Of a stretch of 64,000 bases of DNA, positions 44,084 to 53,282 are shown piece after piece. The stretch lies in contig JAETRR010000002.1 of the NCBI GenBank assembly GCA_021770065.1, positions 124,001 through 188,000 of the forward strand, in the 5' to 3' direction. The DNA comes from Lachnoclostridium sp. Its GTDB lineage: Bacteria > Bacillota > Clostridia > Lachnospirales > Lachnospiraceae. Within the stretch, counting starts at the first letter, position 1. Every line of letters begins with the position of its first letter. Made by a program: the position numbers and the translations under genes. Under the pieces are notes generated by a model, which did no database searches, was not told the DNA's origin, and saw only the letters and a list, made by a program, of their open reading frames with translations.

Positions 44084-45472
44084 ATGGCTGACAATCAGAA
44101 AATAGCTGCTGAGATATTAAAGGCAGTAGGAGGAAAAGCAAATATTTCAAATGCAACACATTGTATGACACGCCTGCGCCTGACCTTAAAAGACGAGAGT
44201 CTGGCGGACACGGAGGCCGTTAAAGGCATTACCGGTGTTATGGGCCAGCAGTTTAAGGCAGGGCAGTACCAGGTGATCATTGGTGCCAATGCGGATAAGG
44301 TTTACAAAGAATTTGCAAAAATAAGCGGAACGGAAAATGAATCTGCAGAGGATAATACGGTTCCTGTTTCCGGGAAAAAACTGTCTCTCAAATCGATTGG
44401 CGCAGGAATTATGGATACACTTTCCGGTTCTCTGACCCCGATCATTCCGGTGGTTTTGGCCGCATCCATTTTTAAAATGATTGTGGCGGTATTCGGTCCG
44501 GATATGCTGGGAATTCTGAATGCAGAAAGTGATATCTATACACTTTTTACTTTTGTAGGTGATGCGGGATATTACTTTTTCCCCTTGCTGCTAGGATATA
44601 CTTCGGCAAAGAAATTAGGCGCATCGCCTGTGCTGGGAATTTTCATGGGAGCAATTATGCTTCATCCGACCATGGTGCAGATGGCAGCAGACGGCACGGC
44701 GTTTACCGTATATGGAATTCCCTGCAATGTACAGAATTACAGCAGTACACTGCTTCCCATTATTTTATCCGTATGGGCTATGTCTCATGTGGAACGGTTC
44801 TTTAAAAAGATTATTCCGGATACATTAAAAATTCTGTTTGTTCCAGTTTTAACGATTGCCGTTATGCTTCCTATCTCCCTGTGCGTGTTTGGGCCTGCAG
44901 GTGCGTTTCTCGGTAAATATATCTGTGCTTTGATTATTGCATTCTCCAATACTTTTGGTTTTGTGGGAGCTGCAGTAATAGGCGCTTTGTGGGAGTTCCT
45001 GGTTATGAGCGGTATGCATCACGTAATGATTACGCAGATGATCCTTGTATTTTCCGAAACGGGATATGATCCTGTAGTTACACTGGGCGCTGCCTCAGCA
45101 AGTCTGGCAGTAACCGGTATGTGTCTGGGCTGTGCGCTGGCGCTGAAGGGGAAAGAAGAGAAAAGCTTAAGTTTCAGTTATGTGGTTGCGGCTTTTCTGG
45201 GAGGTGTCACAGAGCCGGGACTTTACGGACTTGGAATGCGTTACCGCAAGCCGTTCATCGGGATGGCTGCCGGTGGATTTGCCGGAGGCTTGTATGCGGG
45301 CTCGATGGGAGTAAAGGCTTATGCCATGGTGCCGGTTGCCAGCTTTCTGGCCATGACCGGTTATGCAGGAGGCTCTGCCATGAATCTGGTTCACGGTATT
45401 ATTTCCGGCGTTATTGCAGTGGTGGTGGCTGCGGTTGTTACTTATATTCTCTGCCGTGAAAAGAAAGCGTAA
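44084..45472 (+). CDS. PTS system EIIBC component, glucose/beta-glucoside superfamily
   Basis: 462 residues. The EIIB domain (1-90) carries the phospho-cysteine at residue 27 in NATHCMTRLRLTL. The EIIC membrane domain (about 105-462) has about ten hydrophobic segments and the GMHHVMITQMILVFSETGYDP and GGVTEPGLYGLGMRYRKP motifs of the beta-glucoside/sucrose group. The EIIA domain is missing from this protein and supplied separately at 46413. Sugar specificity is not evident from sequence alone. Regulated by two tandem RAT/terminator units. Confidence 0.94.
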   Translation: MADNQKIAAEILKAVGGKANISNATHCMTRLRLTLKDESLADTEAVKGITGVMGQQFKAGQYQVIIGANADKVYKEFAKISGTENESAEDNTVPVSGKKLSLKSIGAGIMDTLSGSLTPIIPVVLAASIFKMIVAVFGPDMLGILNAESDIYTLFTFVGDAGYYFFPLLLGYTSAKKLGASPVLGIFMGAIMLHPTMVQMAADGTAFTVYGIPCNVQNYSSTLLPIILSVWAMSHVERFFKKIIPDTLKILFVPVLTIAVMLPISLCVFGPAGAFLGKYICALIIAFSNTFGFVGAAVIGALWEFLVMSGMHHVMITQMILVFSETGYDPVVTLGAASASLAVTGMCLGCALALKGKEEKSLSFSYVVAAFLGGVTEPGLYGLGMRYRKPFIGMAAGGFAGGLYAGSMGVKAYAMVPVASFLAMTGYAGGSAMNLVHGIISGVIAVVVAAVVTYILCREKKA

Positions 45473-45641
45473 GATTATTTATTAATAAAAGCCCTGTTTC
45501 TGTAAGCAATGCTGCTAAGCTGAGCTTGGGAAAATTATCATATACATTTGTTTTTGTTTATGGAAACGGGGCAGAAAAAATATGGAAAACAGCAGGCTGA
45601 TTGCGGATGGAGGTCTGCAAAACCGGAACAGGAGGAGAATG

Positions 45642-46397
45642 ATGTCAAAAATTCTTGTGAGAGCAGATGATCTTGGCTACTCGGAAGGTGTCAATTATGG
45701 AATAGCCAAATCGGTAAAAGAAGGGATTATCCGTTCGGTAGGCGTTATGACGAATATGCCTTCCGTGCAGCATGGACTGGATTTGCTGAAGGGCGCGGAT
45801 GTCTGCTATGGACAGCATACGAATATCTGTGTGGGAAAGCCTCTTACAGATCCGGCTCTTATTCCCAGCATTACACAGGAAAACGGAGAATTCAAACCCA
45901 GCAGAGCTTACCGGAATGCCAAAGAGGATTTTGTAGTACTGGAGGAAGTGATTCTGGAAATCGAAGCACAATATCAGCGGTTTGTGGAGCTGACAGGAAG
46001 GCAGCCCGGCTATTTTGAAGGGCATGCGGTTGCCAGTAAACAGTTTTTCCGCGGGCTGGAGATTGTGGCGCAGCGTCACGGGCTGCCGTATCTGGGAATG
46101 AGCTTTGGGGACGAACCGATCAAATTCCGCAGTCAGCTCTTATATGTCAGCATGGACAGTATGAAACCGGATTACAATCCTCTGGAAGCACTGAAAAAGG
46201 CAGCGCAGAAGGATTATGGCCCAAATGGCTGTGCTATGTTTGTCTGTCATCCGGGATATCTGGATGCCTACATTTTAAGAACTTCCTCTATGACCATCCC
46301 ACGGGCACTGGAAGTGGAAATGGCCTGCAGTGAAGAGACAAAGCGCTGGCTGGAGGAACACAAAGTTCAGGTTATTTCGTATGACGATATCAGATAG
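45642..46397 (+). CDS. chbG: YdjC/ChbG-family carbohydrate deacetylase
   Basis: About 251 residues. The family metal site is visible: RADDLGYSEGVNYGI (aspartate pair), GQHTNI histidine and YFEGHAVASK histidine. ChbG removes an acetyl group from chitooligosaccharides such as N,N'-diacetylchitobiose phosphate. AGGAGGAG precedes ATG-ATG at 45639/45642; an upstream ATG at 45582 is in frame but less well supported. Placement between EIIBC and EIIA suggests the imported phosphosugar carries an N-acetyl group. Confidence 0.9.
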   Translation: MSKILVRADDLGYSEGVNYGIAKSVKEGIIRSVGVMTNMPSVQHGLDLLKGADVCYGQHTNICVGKPLTDPALIPSITQENGEFKPSRAYRNAKEDFVVLEEVILEIEAQYQRFVELTGRQPGYFEGHAVASKQFFRGLEIVAQRHGLPYLGMSFGDEPIKFRSQLLYVSMDSMKPDYNPLEALKKAAQKDYGPNGCAMFVCHPGYLDAYILRTSSMTIPRALEVEMACSEETKRWLEEHKVQVISYDDIR

Positions 46398-46412
46398 AAA
46401 AGAGGCGGAGAT

Positions 46413-46907
46413 ATGTTTTCATTTTTTAAGAAGAAAGAAGCTGAGAAAGATACGGTTACTGTGATGAAGGCCTGTGTTTCCGGAAGGACAATTCCGGTGG
46501 AGGAGCTTGACGACGGTGTGTTTTCTGCCGGCATCATGGGTAAGGGCATTGCGATTGTTCCGTCCTCAGAGGTTATTGTGGCTCCATGCAGCGGAGAGAT
46601 TTCGGCAGTTATGGAAGATTCCAGGCATGCGGTCGGACTCCGGCTGGACAACGGAGCGGAATTACTGATTCATGAGGGTCTTGACACGGTCATGTTAAAT
46701 GGAGAAGGCTTTGAACTGTTCGTGAAAGAAGGGGATCGGGTCAAGGCCGGGGACAGGCTGATCCGCTTTGATACCCGACTCATAGAATCCAGAGGCTTGA
46801 ATCCGGCCTGCGTGTTCCTTGTGACAAACAGTGACGCATATCCCGATGTACAATTTAAGATCGGTATGGATGTGACAGCCAATGAAACGGTAATCGCGGA
46901 ATTTTAG
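46413..46907 (+). CDS. PTS glucose-type EIIA component
   Basis: 164 residues, a full Crr-like EIIA. The two conserved histidines are at 72 (DSRHAVGLRL) and 87 (LLIHEGLDTVMLNGEGF), with H87 the phosphorylation site by family rule. It has no leading membrane segment, only a KKK-rich N terminus. It complements the EIIBC lacking EIIA at 44084. The gene lies 15 bases after chbG and 10 bases before the DUF554 gene. Confidence 0.95.
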   Translation: MFSFFKKKEAEKDTVTVMKACVSGRTIPVEELDDGVFSAGIMGKGIAIVPSSEVIVAPCSGEISAVMEDSRHAVGLRLDNGAELLIHEGLDTVMLNGEGFELFVKEGDRVKAGDRLIRFDTRLIESRGLNPACVFLVTNSDAYPDVQFKIGMDVTANETVIAEF

Positions 46908-46917
46908 GGAGGAAGAT

Positions 46918-47649
46918 ATGCCGTTAGGAATTATTTTGAATACGATGTCTATTGTATTCGGCGGAATACTCGGCACATGGGCCGGAGGGCGGTTATCGGA
47001 TAATTTCAAAGAAAATATGAATATGATTTTCGGATGCTGTTCTATGGCAATGGGAATCAGCAGTATTGTTTTGATGGAGAACATGCCTGCGGTTATTTTT
47101 TCTGTGGTTATTGGAACGGCTGCCGGACTTGCCGTGCAGCTTGGAGAAAAAATAAATAATGGAGGCAGAATGATGCAGCGTTTTATTTTCCGGTTTGTGA
47201 GGCGTCCGAATAAGGATGCTTCAACGGAGGAAACGGACTCTATGTTGATTACAGCCATTGTTTTATTTTGTGCCAGCGGTACGGGGATTTATGGGGCGAT
47301 TGTTTCGGGAATAACCGGAGATCACAGCATTTTGACTGCAAAATCTATTCTGGATTTATTTACAGCTATTATTTTTGCATGCAGTCTCGGCATTATTGTA
47401 TCACTGATTGCGGTTCCTCAGTTTCTTATTTTTACTGCTTTATTTTTATGTGCCGGATTTATCTTTCCGCTGACTACAACTGAGATGATTAATGATTTCA
47501 AGGCATGCGGCGGCATTCTGATGCTCGCAACCGGTTTTCGAATGATCAAAGTAAAAATGTTTCCCACAGCAGATATGATTCCGGCTATGGTGCTCGTTAT
47601 GCCGGTAAGCTGGATCTGGACTTCGCATATTCTTCCGTTAATGAAATAA
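46918..47649 (+). CDS. DUF554 domain-containing membrane protein
   Basis: 243 residues with about six or seven membrane helices and the family start PLGIILNTMSIVFGGILGTWAGGRL, plus LITAIVLFCASGTGIYGAIVSGITGD. DUF554 proteins are conserved membrane proteins of unknown function, sometimes suggested to be transporters. GGGAGGA precedes the ATG. It is the last gene of the PTS operon, and a terminator follows at 47787. Confidence 0.9.
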   Translation: MPLGIILNTMSIVFGGILGTWAGGRLSDNFKENMNMIFGCCSMAMGISSIVLMENMPAVIFSVVIGTAAGLAVQLGEKINNGGRMMQRFIFRFVRRPNKDASTEETDSMLITAIVLFCASGTGIYGAIVSGITGDHSILTAKSILDLFTAIIFACSLGIIVSLIAVPQFLIFTALFLCAGFIFPLTTTEMINDFKACGGILMLATGFRMIKVKMFPTADMIPAMVLVMPVSWIWTSHILPLMK

Positions 47650-47786
47650 TAAGGGAGATTTAGATAAATCTAAAGAGAGGTATTTTATCGATAGATCTAT
47701 GTGAAAAACATGTGTTTGTCGCATAGATCTAAAAGAGATGCTAAATTCATATAATCAATTTTTACTATTCGAAATTCGCAACAGTA

Positions 47787-47827
47787 TAAAAGCCGTCTCA
47801 TGGAATATTCCACAAGGCGGCTTTTTT
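47787..47827. terminator. Bidirectional terminator after the PTS operon
   Basis: AAAAGCCGTCT pairs with AGGCGGCTTTT around a TGGAATATTCCA core, followed by TTT. It separates the PTS operon from the convergent LysM gene. Confidence 0.88.
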
Positions 47828-47850
47828 AAACCTTCCAGGCAATTGACATA

Positions 47851-48168
47851 TTAAAGTTTATATTCCGTGGAGTAATACGGCATAATCAAATTCTGGCCGG
47901 AAATAATCTTACCATTTTTAATAGAGTTTAACCGGCTGACCTCCTTGATATAGATCTCTTTGGATTCATAATTCTCCAAATACTCATCTGCCAGATCCCA
48001 TAAAGTATCTCCGGGCTGAATCTCAATGTTTGTATAATACTTGTAATAAGTAACCTCCGCTTCCTTATTCTTAGCCTTTGATAAAAAGCTCCCGAATGTA
48101 AAGGCCAATGCCAGAATCAGACAAATAGTTAAACCGGCCGTCAAAGCAATCTTCCTTTTCCTACACAT
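47851..48168 (-). CDS. Small LysM membrane protein, YneA-like (SOS cell-division inhibitor type)
   Basis: 105 residues. Basic start MCRKRKIA, one membrane helix (about 8-28), a short linker, and a single LysM domain (YTNIEIQPGDTLWDLADEYL...ISGQNLIMPYY). The ATG at 48168 follows AGGGGGA; a longer frame begins at 48213. The layout matches YneA of Bacillus, which halts division during DNA damage. The promoter region has LexA-type sites, supporting that role, but lexA itself is not adjacent as it is in Bacillus. Confidence 0.85.
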   Translation of the reverse strand: MCRKRKIALTAGLTICLILALAFTFGSFLSKAKNKEAEVTYYKYYTNIEIQPGDTLWDLADEYLENYESKEIYIKEVSRLNSIKNGKIISGQNLIMPYYSTEYKL

Positions 48169-48206
48169 ATCTTTTCCCCCTAAACACAAAATCCAAACAT
48201 GTTTTC

Positions 48207-48271
48207 CAAACAATTGTTCTGCATGTTTTTATTATACACATAGAACAATTGTTTGTCAATACATATGTTCG
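48207..48271 (-). promoter_or_regulatory. Consensus promoter overlapped by LexA-type (SOS) sites
   Basis: On the minus strand TTGACA (48254-48259) and TATAAT (48231-48236) are exactly 17 bases apart. AGAACAATTGTTTG lies in the spacer (48242-48255) and its exact reverse complement at 48207-48220. A third half-good site, ACATATGTTCG, is at 48261-48271. These resemble the Gram-positive SOS box CGAACATATGTTCG. Confidence 0.82.
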
Positions 48272-48452
48272 AAAAATGTTCGATTTTTTGTTCGGGTTAG
48301 TTGTGTGGAAATCTAAATTTCGCGATTTAAATTTTACAGGTAACTCATTATTTTCATATTTAAATATATATCATACAATGGTTTTTACTAATTGGGGATA
48401 ATTAAAATAGAGATGCTTTTATTAAGATATGATTTGCTAATCGAAAAATTTA

Positions 48453-48501
48453 CAAAAAAATCAAGCCACCCAAACGCAGTTCATATACATCCGTCTGGGT
48501 G
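48453..48501 (-). terminator. Terminator of the Hpt gene
   Basis: CACCCAGACG/CGTTTGGGTG stem read on the minus strand (48492-48501 with 48467-48476), then a T run at 48460-48454. Confidence 0.8.
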
Positions 48502-48527
48502 ACACAACAATTATACGCCTGTCCTGT

Positions 48528-48881
48528 TTAATCCAGCTGCTTAATGCAGTCAATGGTAGCCTGGTAATCTTCCTTCACCTTCTTAAGTGCAGGCTCCAGG
48601 TCCTCACCGTACTCCTCTCTGTTTCGCAACAGCTCAGCAAGGTTGTTGGAGGATTCGTAGAGCCGATCCAGGGAAAGATTCTGGCAGATGCCCTTTATGG
48701 TGTGGGCTGCCCGGAATGCCTCCGGCATATTTCTGTTCTCTATTGATGTGCAAAGCAGGTCATAGCTGGAATCATTGAGAACACGGAGTACAAACTTTTT
48801 AATCCGCTCTTCTGTTCTCAGCCGTCCTTCTACATCTGCATAATTACCGCCCATAGCATCATAGCATTCTCTTATTGTCAT
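48528..48881 (-). CDS. Stand-alone histidine phosphotransfer (Hpt) protein
   Basis: 117 residues, a single four-helix Hpt domain with phospho-acceptor His60 in FRAAHTIKGICQNL. Such proteins shuttle phosphate between hybrid kinases and response regulators. The hybrid kinase at 22849-25425 has two receivers and no Hpt of its own, so it is a conceivable partner, though this gene is distant and other kinases must exist. GGAAGG precedes the ATG, and a terminator lies downstream. Confidence 0.92.
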   Translation of the reverse strand: MTIRECYDAMGGNYADVEGRLRTEERIKKFVLRVLNDSSYDLLCTSIENRNMPEAFRAAHTIKGICQNLSLDRLYESSNNLAELLRNREEYGEDLEPALKKVKEDYQATIDCIKQLD

Positions 48882-49088
48882 TTATAATTACCTTCCTTTC
48901 TGCTGCTCCTTTATATAATTTATCATAATTATAGTTGAAATTCAAGATAAACACTGAAAATTTCCCTTGCCAAGCCTTTCCGTGCATGATATTATGTGCA
49001 GGACAGATTTTCAAAAAGCGACATTCCTGTTCCGGGCCTGCCCGAAGGGGAATGAGTTGTTTATACATAAAAGAAAGAGGACATTTAC

Positions 49089-49886
49089 ATGAAGCTTCAG
49101 CAGCTTTTAAGTTATACACGCAGAGCCGTGGATGATTACCATATGATACAGGAGGGAGACAAAATTGCCGTGGGAATTTCCGGAGGAAAGGACAGCCTGG
49201 CTATGCTCTATGCGCTTCATGGGCTCAGGCGCTTCTATCCGTCTTCCTTTGAGCTGGAGGCAATCACGGTTGACCTGGGCTTTCCGGATTTCGATTTAAG
49301 CGGAATACGGGCGCTGTGTGAGGAAATGGGGATACATTATACGATTGTCTCTACAGATATTTACGATATTATTTTCCGCGTCCGCAAAGAGAGCAACCCT
49401 TGTGCCCTCTGTGCTAAGATGCGCAAGGGAGCTTTAAATCAGGCTATCAAAGAAACCGGCTGCAATAAGGTGGCCTATGCCCATCACAAAAATGACGTAG
49501 TGGAGACTATGCTGCTCTCTCTCATCTTTGAGGGGCGTTTTCATACCTTTGCGCCGGTTACCTACCTGGATCGGATGGATCTGACTGTGATCCGTCCCTT
49601 AATGTATGTGGATGAGGCGGATGTAATTGGTTTTCAGCATAAGTACAATCTGCCGGTCTGCAAAAGTCCCTGCCCGGCTGACGGACATACCAAACGGGAA
49701 TATGCAAAGAATCTGCTCCGCAGCTTGAATCAGGAGCATCCGGGCACCTCTGAGCGTATGTTCCGGGCTGTTCTGGAAGGCATTTATAAGCCCTATGAAT
49801 CCCTGGAATATGTCCGGGCATTGTCTGAGAGAAAGTCAAATACCCCACAGCACGCTACAGGGCATCAAACTTGCTCGCGAGAATAA
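49089..49886 (+). CDS. TtcA-family tRNA-thiolating PP-loop ATPase
   Basis: 265 residues. PP-loop GISGGKDSLAML at about 30-40, CxxC in SNPCALCAKMRKGAL and a third cysteine in CKSPCPADG, as in TtcA enzymes that bind an iron-sulfur cluster and convert C32 of tRNA to 2-thiocytidine. AYAHHKNDVVETMLLSLIFEGRF is also typical. The Gram-positive members of this family are less studied, so the exact tRNA target is inferred. A terminator shared with carB lies downstream. Confidence 0.88.
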   Translation: MKLQQLLSYTRRAVDDYHMIQEGDKIAVGISGGKDSLAMLYALHGLRRFYPSSFELEAITVDLGFPDFDLSGIRALCEEMGIHYTIVSTDIYDIIFRVRKESNPCALCAKMRKGALNQAIKETGCNKVAYAHHKNDVVETMLLSLIFEGRFHTFAPVTYLDRMDLTVIRPLMYVDEADVIGFQHKYNLPVCKSPCPADGHTKREYAKNLLRSLNQEHPGTSERMFRAVLEGIYKPYESLEYVRALSERKSNTPQHATGHQTCSRE

Positions 49887-49923
49887 ATCACTCTAAAAAT
49901 GTTTTCACAGCCTCAGTTTAAGA

Positions 49924-49958
49924 AAAGGCTGTCCAATCTGTTTGAAAGGACAGCCTTT
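49924..49958. terminator. Bidirectional terminator between ttcA-like gene and carB
   Basis: AAAGGCTGTCC (49924-49934) and GGACAGCCTTT (49948-49958) form a perfect 11-bp stem between convergent genes. Confidence 0.9.
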
Positions 49959-50009
49959 GAATCTAATAGTGTTTATACAAGCAGGAACATCTATTTATTC
50001 TATATATTC

Positions 50010-53000
50010 CTACCCGATCTCAATCTCACTGTGAAGCTGCTGCAGAGACTTCACCTCCAGCTTGCCGCCCTTTTCCTTGACCTTGCGGATTCCCTCCGTA
50101 GTGGCAATGGCTGCGGCCATAGTCGTCATATAGGGAATCTTTCCCTTGATGGCTGCCTTGCGGATATAGCTGTCATCAAACCGGCTTTCCTTGCCGGAGG
50201 GCGTATTGACAATAAGCTGAATCTCACCGTTGGCAATGGCATCCATAATATTCGGCCGCCCCTCCTGGAGCTTCTTCACCTTCCTGGCCGGAATTCCGTC
50301 CGCAGCAATCATATCATAGGTTCGTCCTGTTGCCATAATCGAAAATCCGTCTTTATAGAAGCCTCTTGCCACCTGCAGTACCTCCGGCTTATCCCTGTCG
50401 CTGACACTGATAAGCACTGTTCCCGACAGAGGAAGGCAGGTCTGGGTAGCCTCCTGAGACTTGTAGAAGGCTTCTCCAAAGTTGGAAGCAAGGCCAAGAA
50501 CCTCTCCCGTAGAACGCATTTCCGGTCCGAGAAGGGGATCAACCTCCTGGAACATATTGAAGGGGAACACGGCCTCCTTCACACCGTAATGATGGAAACG
50601 GCTCTCCTTTAAGTCAGGAACCGGTGAGGGAGTTCCGGTAAGTTCCTCCGTGATCACCTGGGTTGCAAGCTGCACCATCTGAATGTTGCAGACCTTGGAT
50701 ACGAGAGGCACGGTCCGGGACGCTCTGGGATTGGCCTCCAGAACAAAGACCTTTCCATCCTCAATGGCATACTGCATGTTCATCAGGCCGCAGACATGCA
50801 TTTCCTCTGCAATTTTCTTCGTATACTCCTTAATCGTCTTTAAATTTTCATCCGAAATATTTAAGGAAGGCAGAATACAGGCCGAATCACCGGAATGCAC
50901 GCCGGCCAGCTCAATGTGTTCCATCACTGCCGGAACAAAGGCGTGTGTTCCGTCACAGATAGCATCTGCCTCACACTCCATGGCATGATGAAGGAAACGG
51001 TCGATCAAAATGGGCCGATCCGGTGTTACGCCCACAGCCGCGCGCATATACCCGATAAGGCTTTCGGGGTCGTGAACCACTTCCATGCCCCGCCCGCCCA
51101 GTACATAGGAGGGACGCACCATAACGGGATAACCGATTTTCTCTGCAATCGCCAGCGCCTCGTCCGCATTGACTGCCATTCCGGCTTCCGGCATGGGAAT
51201 TTCCAGTTTCTCCATAATAGCCCGGAACCGATCCCGGTCTTCCGCCAGGTCAATAATCTCCGGACTGGTGCCAAGGATGCGCACGCCGTTCTTTTCAAGC
51301 TCCGCAGCCAGATTGAGGGGCGTCTGGCCGCCGAACTGGGCAATCACGCCCGCAGGCTTCTCTTTTTCGTGGATGCTCAGTACATCCTCCAGAGTCAGCG
51401 GCTCAAAATAAAGCTTATCTGAGGTGTCGTAATCCGTGGAAACCGTCTCCGGATTGCAGTTTACTATAATCGTCTCAAAGCCCAGCTTCTTAAGGGCAAT
51501 GGCCGCATGTACGCAGCAGTAATCAAACTCGATCCCCTGGCCGATCCGGTTGGGACCGCCGCCCAGGATCATAATCTTGGGCCGATCCGTATTGACAGTG
51601 CTGTGATCCGGTGCGTTGTAGGTAGAATAATAGTAAGCGTTATCCTTGGTTCCGCTCACATGAACGCCCTCCCAGGCTTCCGTTACGCCGATGGCAATGC
51701 GGCTCTTCCGGATGTCCGCCTCAGGCACATCGAGGATCTGGCTTAAATACCGGTCAGAGAAGCCGTCCTTTTTCGCTTTCTTAAGGGCTGCAGCCTCCGG
51801 AACTTTCCCGCGGCCGGAAGAAAGAAGCGCTTCCTCCTCTTCCACCAGCTCTTTCATCTGCTCAATAAAGTAATGTTTAATCTTTGTCAGTTCATGCAGC
51901 TCTTCTACCGTTGCACCCTTGCGGAGCGCTTCATACATCACAAACTGTCGTTCACTGGTGGCCGTATCAAGCAGCTTTAAGAGTTCACGCTTGGTTTTGG
52001 TGTGAAAATCTTTGGCAAAGCCCAGGCCGTAACGGCCGTTTTCCAGGCTTCGTATAGCCTTCTGAAATGCTTCTTTATAGGTTTTGCCGATACTCATAAC
52101 CTCGCCGACGGCGCGCATCTGGGTGCCTAACTTGTCCTCCACGCCCTTGAACTTTTCGAAGGCCCAGCGGGCAAACTTGATTACCACATAATCTCCGTCC
52201 GGCACATAACGGTCGAGGGTTCCGTATTTGCCGCAGGGAATCTCATCCAGAGTAAGTCCGGCGGCAAGCATGGCGGAAACCAGAGCAATGGGGAAGCCCG
52301 TTGCCTTGGAAGCCAGAGCGGAGGAACGGGAGGTTCTGGGATTGATCTCAATCACAATGTCCCGGTCGGTTACCGGGTCGTGGGCCCACTGTACATTGGT
52401 TCCGCCGATAACCTGGATGGCTTCCGCAATGCGGTAGGACTTTTCTTGAAGCCTTTTTTGAATGTCCTCGGAAATGGTCAGCATGGGAGCGGAACAGAAC
52501 GAATCTCCCGTGTGTACGCCCAAAGGATCGATATTTTCAATAAAGCAGACTGTGATAATGTTGTTCTTGCTGTCCCGGACTACTTCAAGCTCCAGTTCCT
52601 CCCAGCCGAGAATGGATTCCTCCACCAGAACCTGTCCCACCAGACTCGCCTGTAAGCCCCTTGCGGTAACGGTTTTCAGCTCCTCCACATTGTAAACCAG
52701 CCCGCCGCCTGCACCGCCCATGGTATAGGCCGGACGCAGAACTACCGGATACCCCAGTTTCTCCGCAATGGCCACAGCCTCATCTACACTGTAAGCCACC
52801 TCGCTCCGGGCCATCTCAATGCCGAGACTGTCCATGGTGTGCTTAAATTCGATCCGGTCCTCGCCGCGCTCAATGGCATCTACCTGGACGCCGATAACCT
52901 TCACATTGTATTGATCCAGAATGCCTGTCCTGGAAAGCTCCGAACAAAGATTAAGACCGGACTGTCCGCCGAGATTCGGCAATAAGGCATCTGGTCTTTC

Positions 53001-53240
53001 TTTCTCAATAATCTGTGTCAGCCGTTCCACATTGAGCGGCTCGATATAAGTTACGTCTGCGGTTCCCGGATCGGTCATAATAGTGGCCGGATTGGAATTG
53101 ACCAATACAATCTCATAACCCAGTTTTTTCAACGCCTTGCACGCCTGTGTGCCGGAATAATCAAACTCACAGGCCTGGCCGATGATAATAGGGCCGGAAC
53201 CGATAATCAGAACTTTGTGGATATCGTTTCTCTTACTCAT
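50010..53240 (-). CDS. carB: Carbamoyl-phosphate synthase large subunit
   Basis: 1076 residues, full length. Makes carbamoyl phosphate from bicarbonate, ammonia and two ATP for arginine and pyrimidine synthesis. Two homologous ATP-grasp halves are present: IGSGPIIIGQACEFDYSG at the N terminus and LGGGPNRIGQGIEFDYCC near residue 555. EINPRTSRSSALASKATG and EANPRASRTVPLVSKVC are the metal-binding parts. The C-terminal MGS-like allosteric domain starts near 935 (GTVLISVSDRDK). The glutaminase subunit carA is not upstream; dtd is. AGGAGAGCAT precedes the ATG. Confidence 0.98.
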   Translation of the reverse strand: MSKRNDIHKVLIIGSGPIIIGQACEFDYSGTQACKALKKLGYEIVLVNSNPATIMTDPGTADVTYIEPLNVERLTQIIEKERPDALLPNLGGQSGLNLCSELSRTGILDQYNVKVIGVQVDAIERGEDRIEFKHTMDSLGIEMARSEVAYSVDEAVAIAEKLGYPVVLRPAYTMGGAGGGLVYNVEELKTVTARGLQASLVGQVLVEESILGWEELELEVVRDSKNNIITVCFIENIDPLGVHTGDSFCSAPMLTISEDIQKRLQEKSYRIAEAIQVIGGTNVQWAHDPVTDRDIVIEINPRTSRSSALASKATGFPIALVSAMLAAGLTLDEIPCGKYGTLDRYVPDGDYVVIKFARWAFEKFKGVEDKLGTQMRAVGEVMSIGKTYKEAFQKAIRSLENGRYGLGFAKDFHTKTKRELLKLLDTATSERQFVMYEALRKGATVEELHELTKIKHYFIEQMKELVEEEEALLSSGRGKVPEAAALKKAKKDGFSDRYLSQILDVPEADIRKSRIAIGVTEAWEGVHVSGTKDNAYYYSTYNAPDHSTVNTDRPKIMILGGGPNRIGQGIEFDYCCVHAAIALKKLGFETIIVNCNPETVSTDYDTSDKLYFEPLTLEDVLSIHEKEKPAGVIAQFGGQTPLNLAAELEKNGVRILGTSPEIIDLAEDRDRFRAIMEKLEIPMPEAGMAVNADEALAIAEKIGYPVMVRPSYVLGGRGMEVVHDPESLIGYMRAAVGVTPDRPILIDRFLHHAMECEADAICDGTHAFVPAVMEHIELAGVHSGDSACILPSLNISDENLKTIKEYTKKIAEEMHVCGLMNMQYAIEDGKVFVLEANPRASRTVPLVSKVCNIQMVQLATQVITEELTGTPSPVPDLKESRFHHYGVKEAVFPFNMFQEVDPLLGPEMRSTGEVLGLASNFGEAFYKSQEATQTCLPLSGTVLISVSDRDKPEVLQVARGFYKDGFSIMATGRTYDMIAADGIPARKVKKLQEGRPNIMDAIANGEIQLIVNTPSGKESRFDDSYIRKAAIKGKIPYMTTMAAAIATTEGIRKVKEKGGKLEVKSLQQLHSEIEIG

Positions 53241-53282
53241 ATATGCTCTCCTTTATATATTAACAGGATAACCTGTTTTTAA

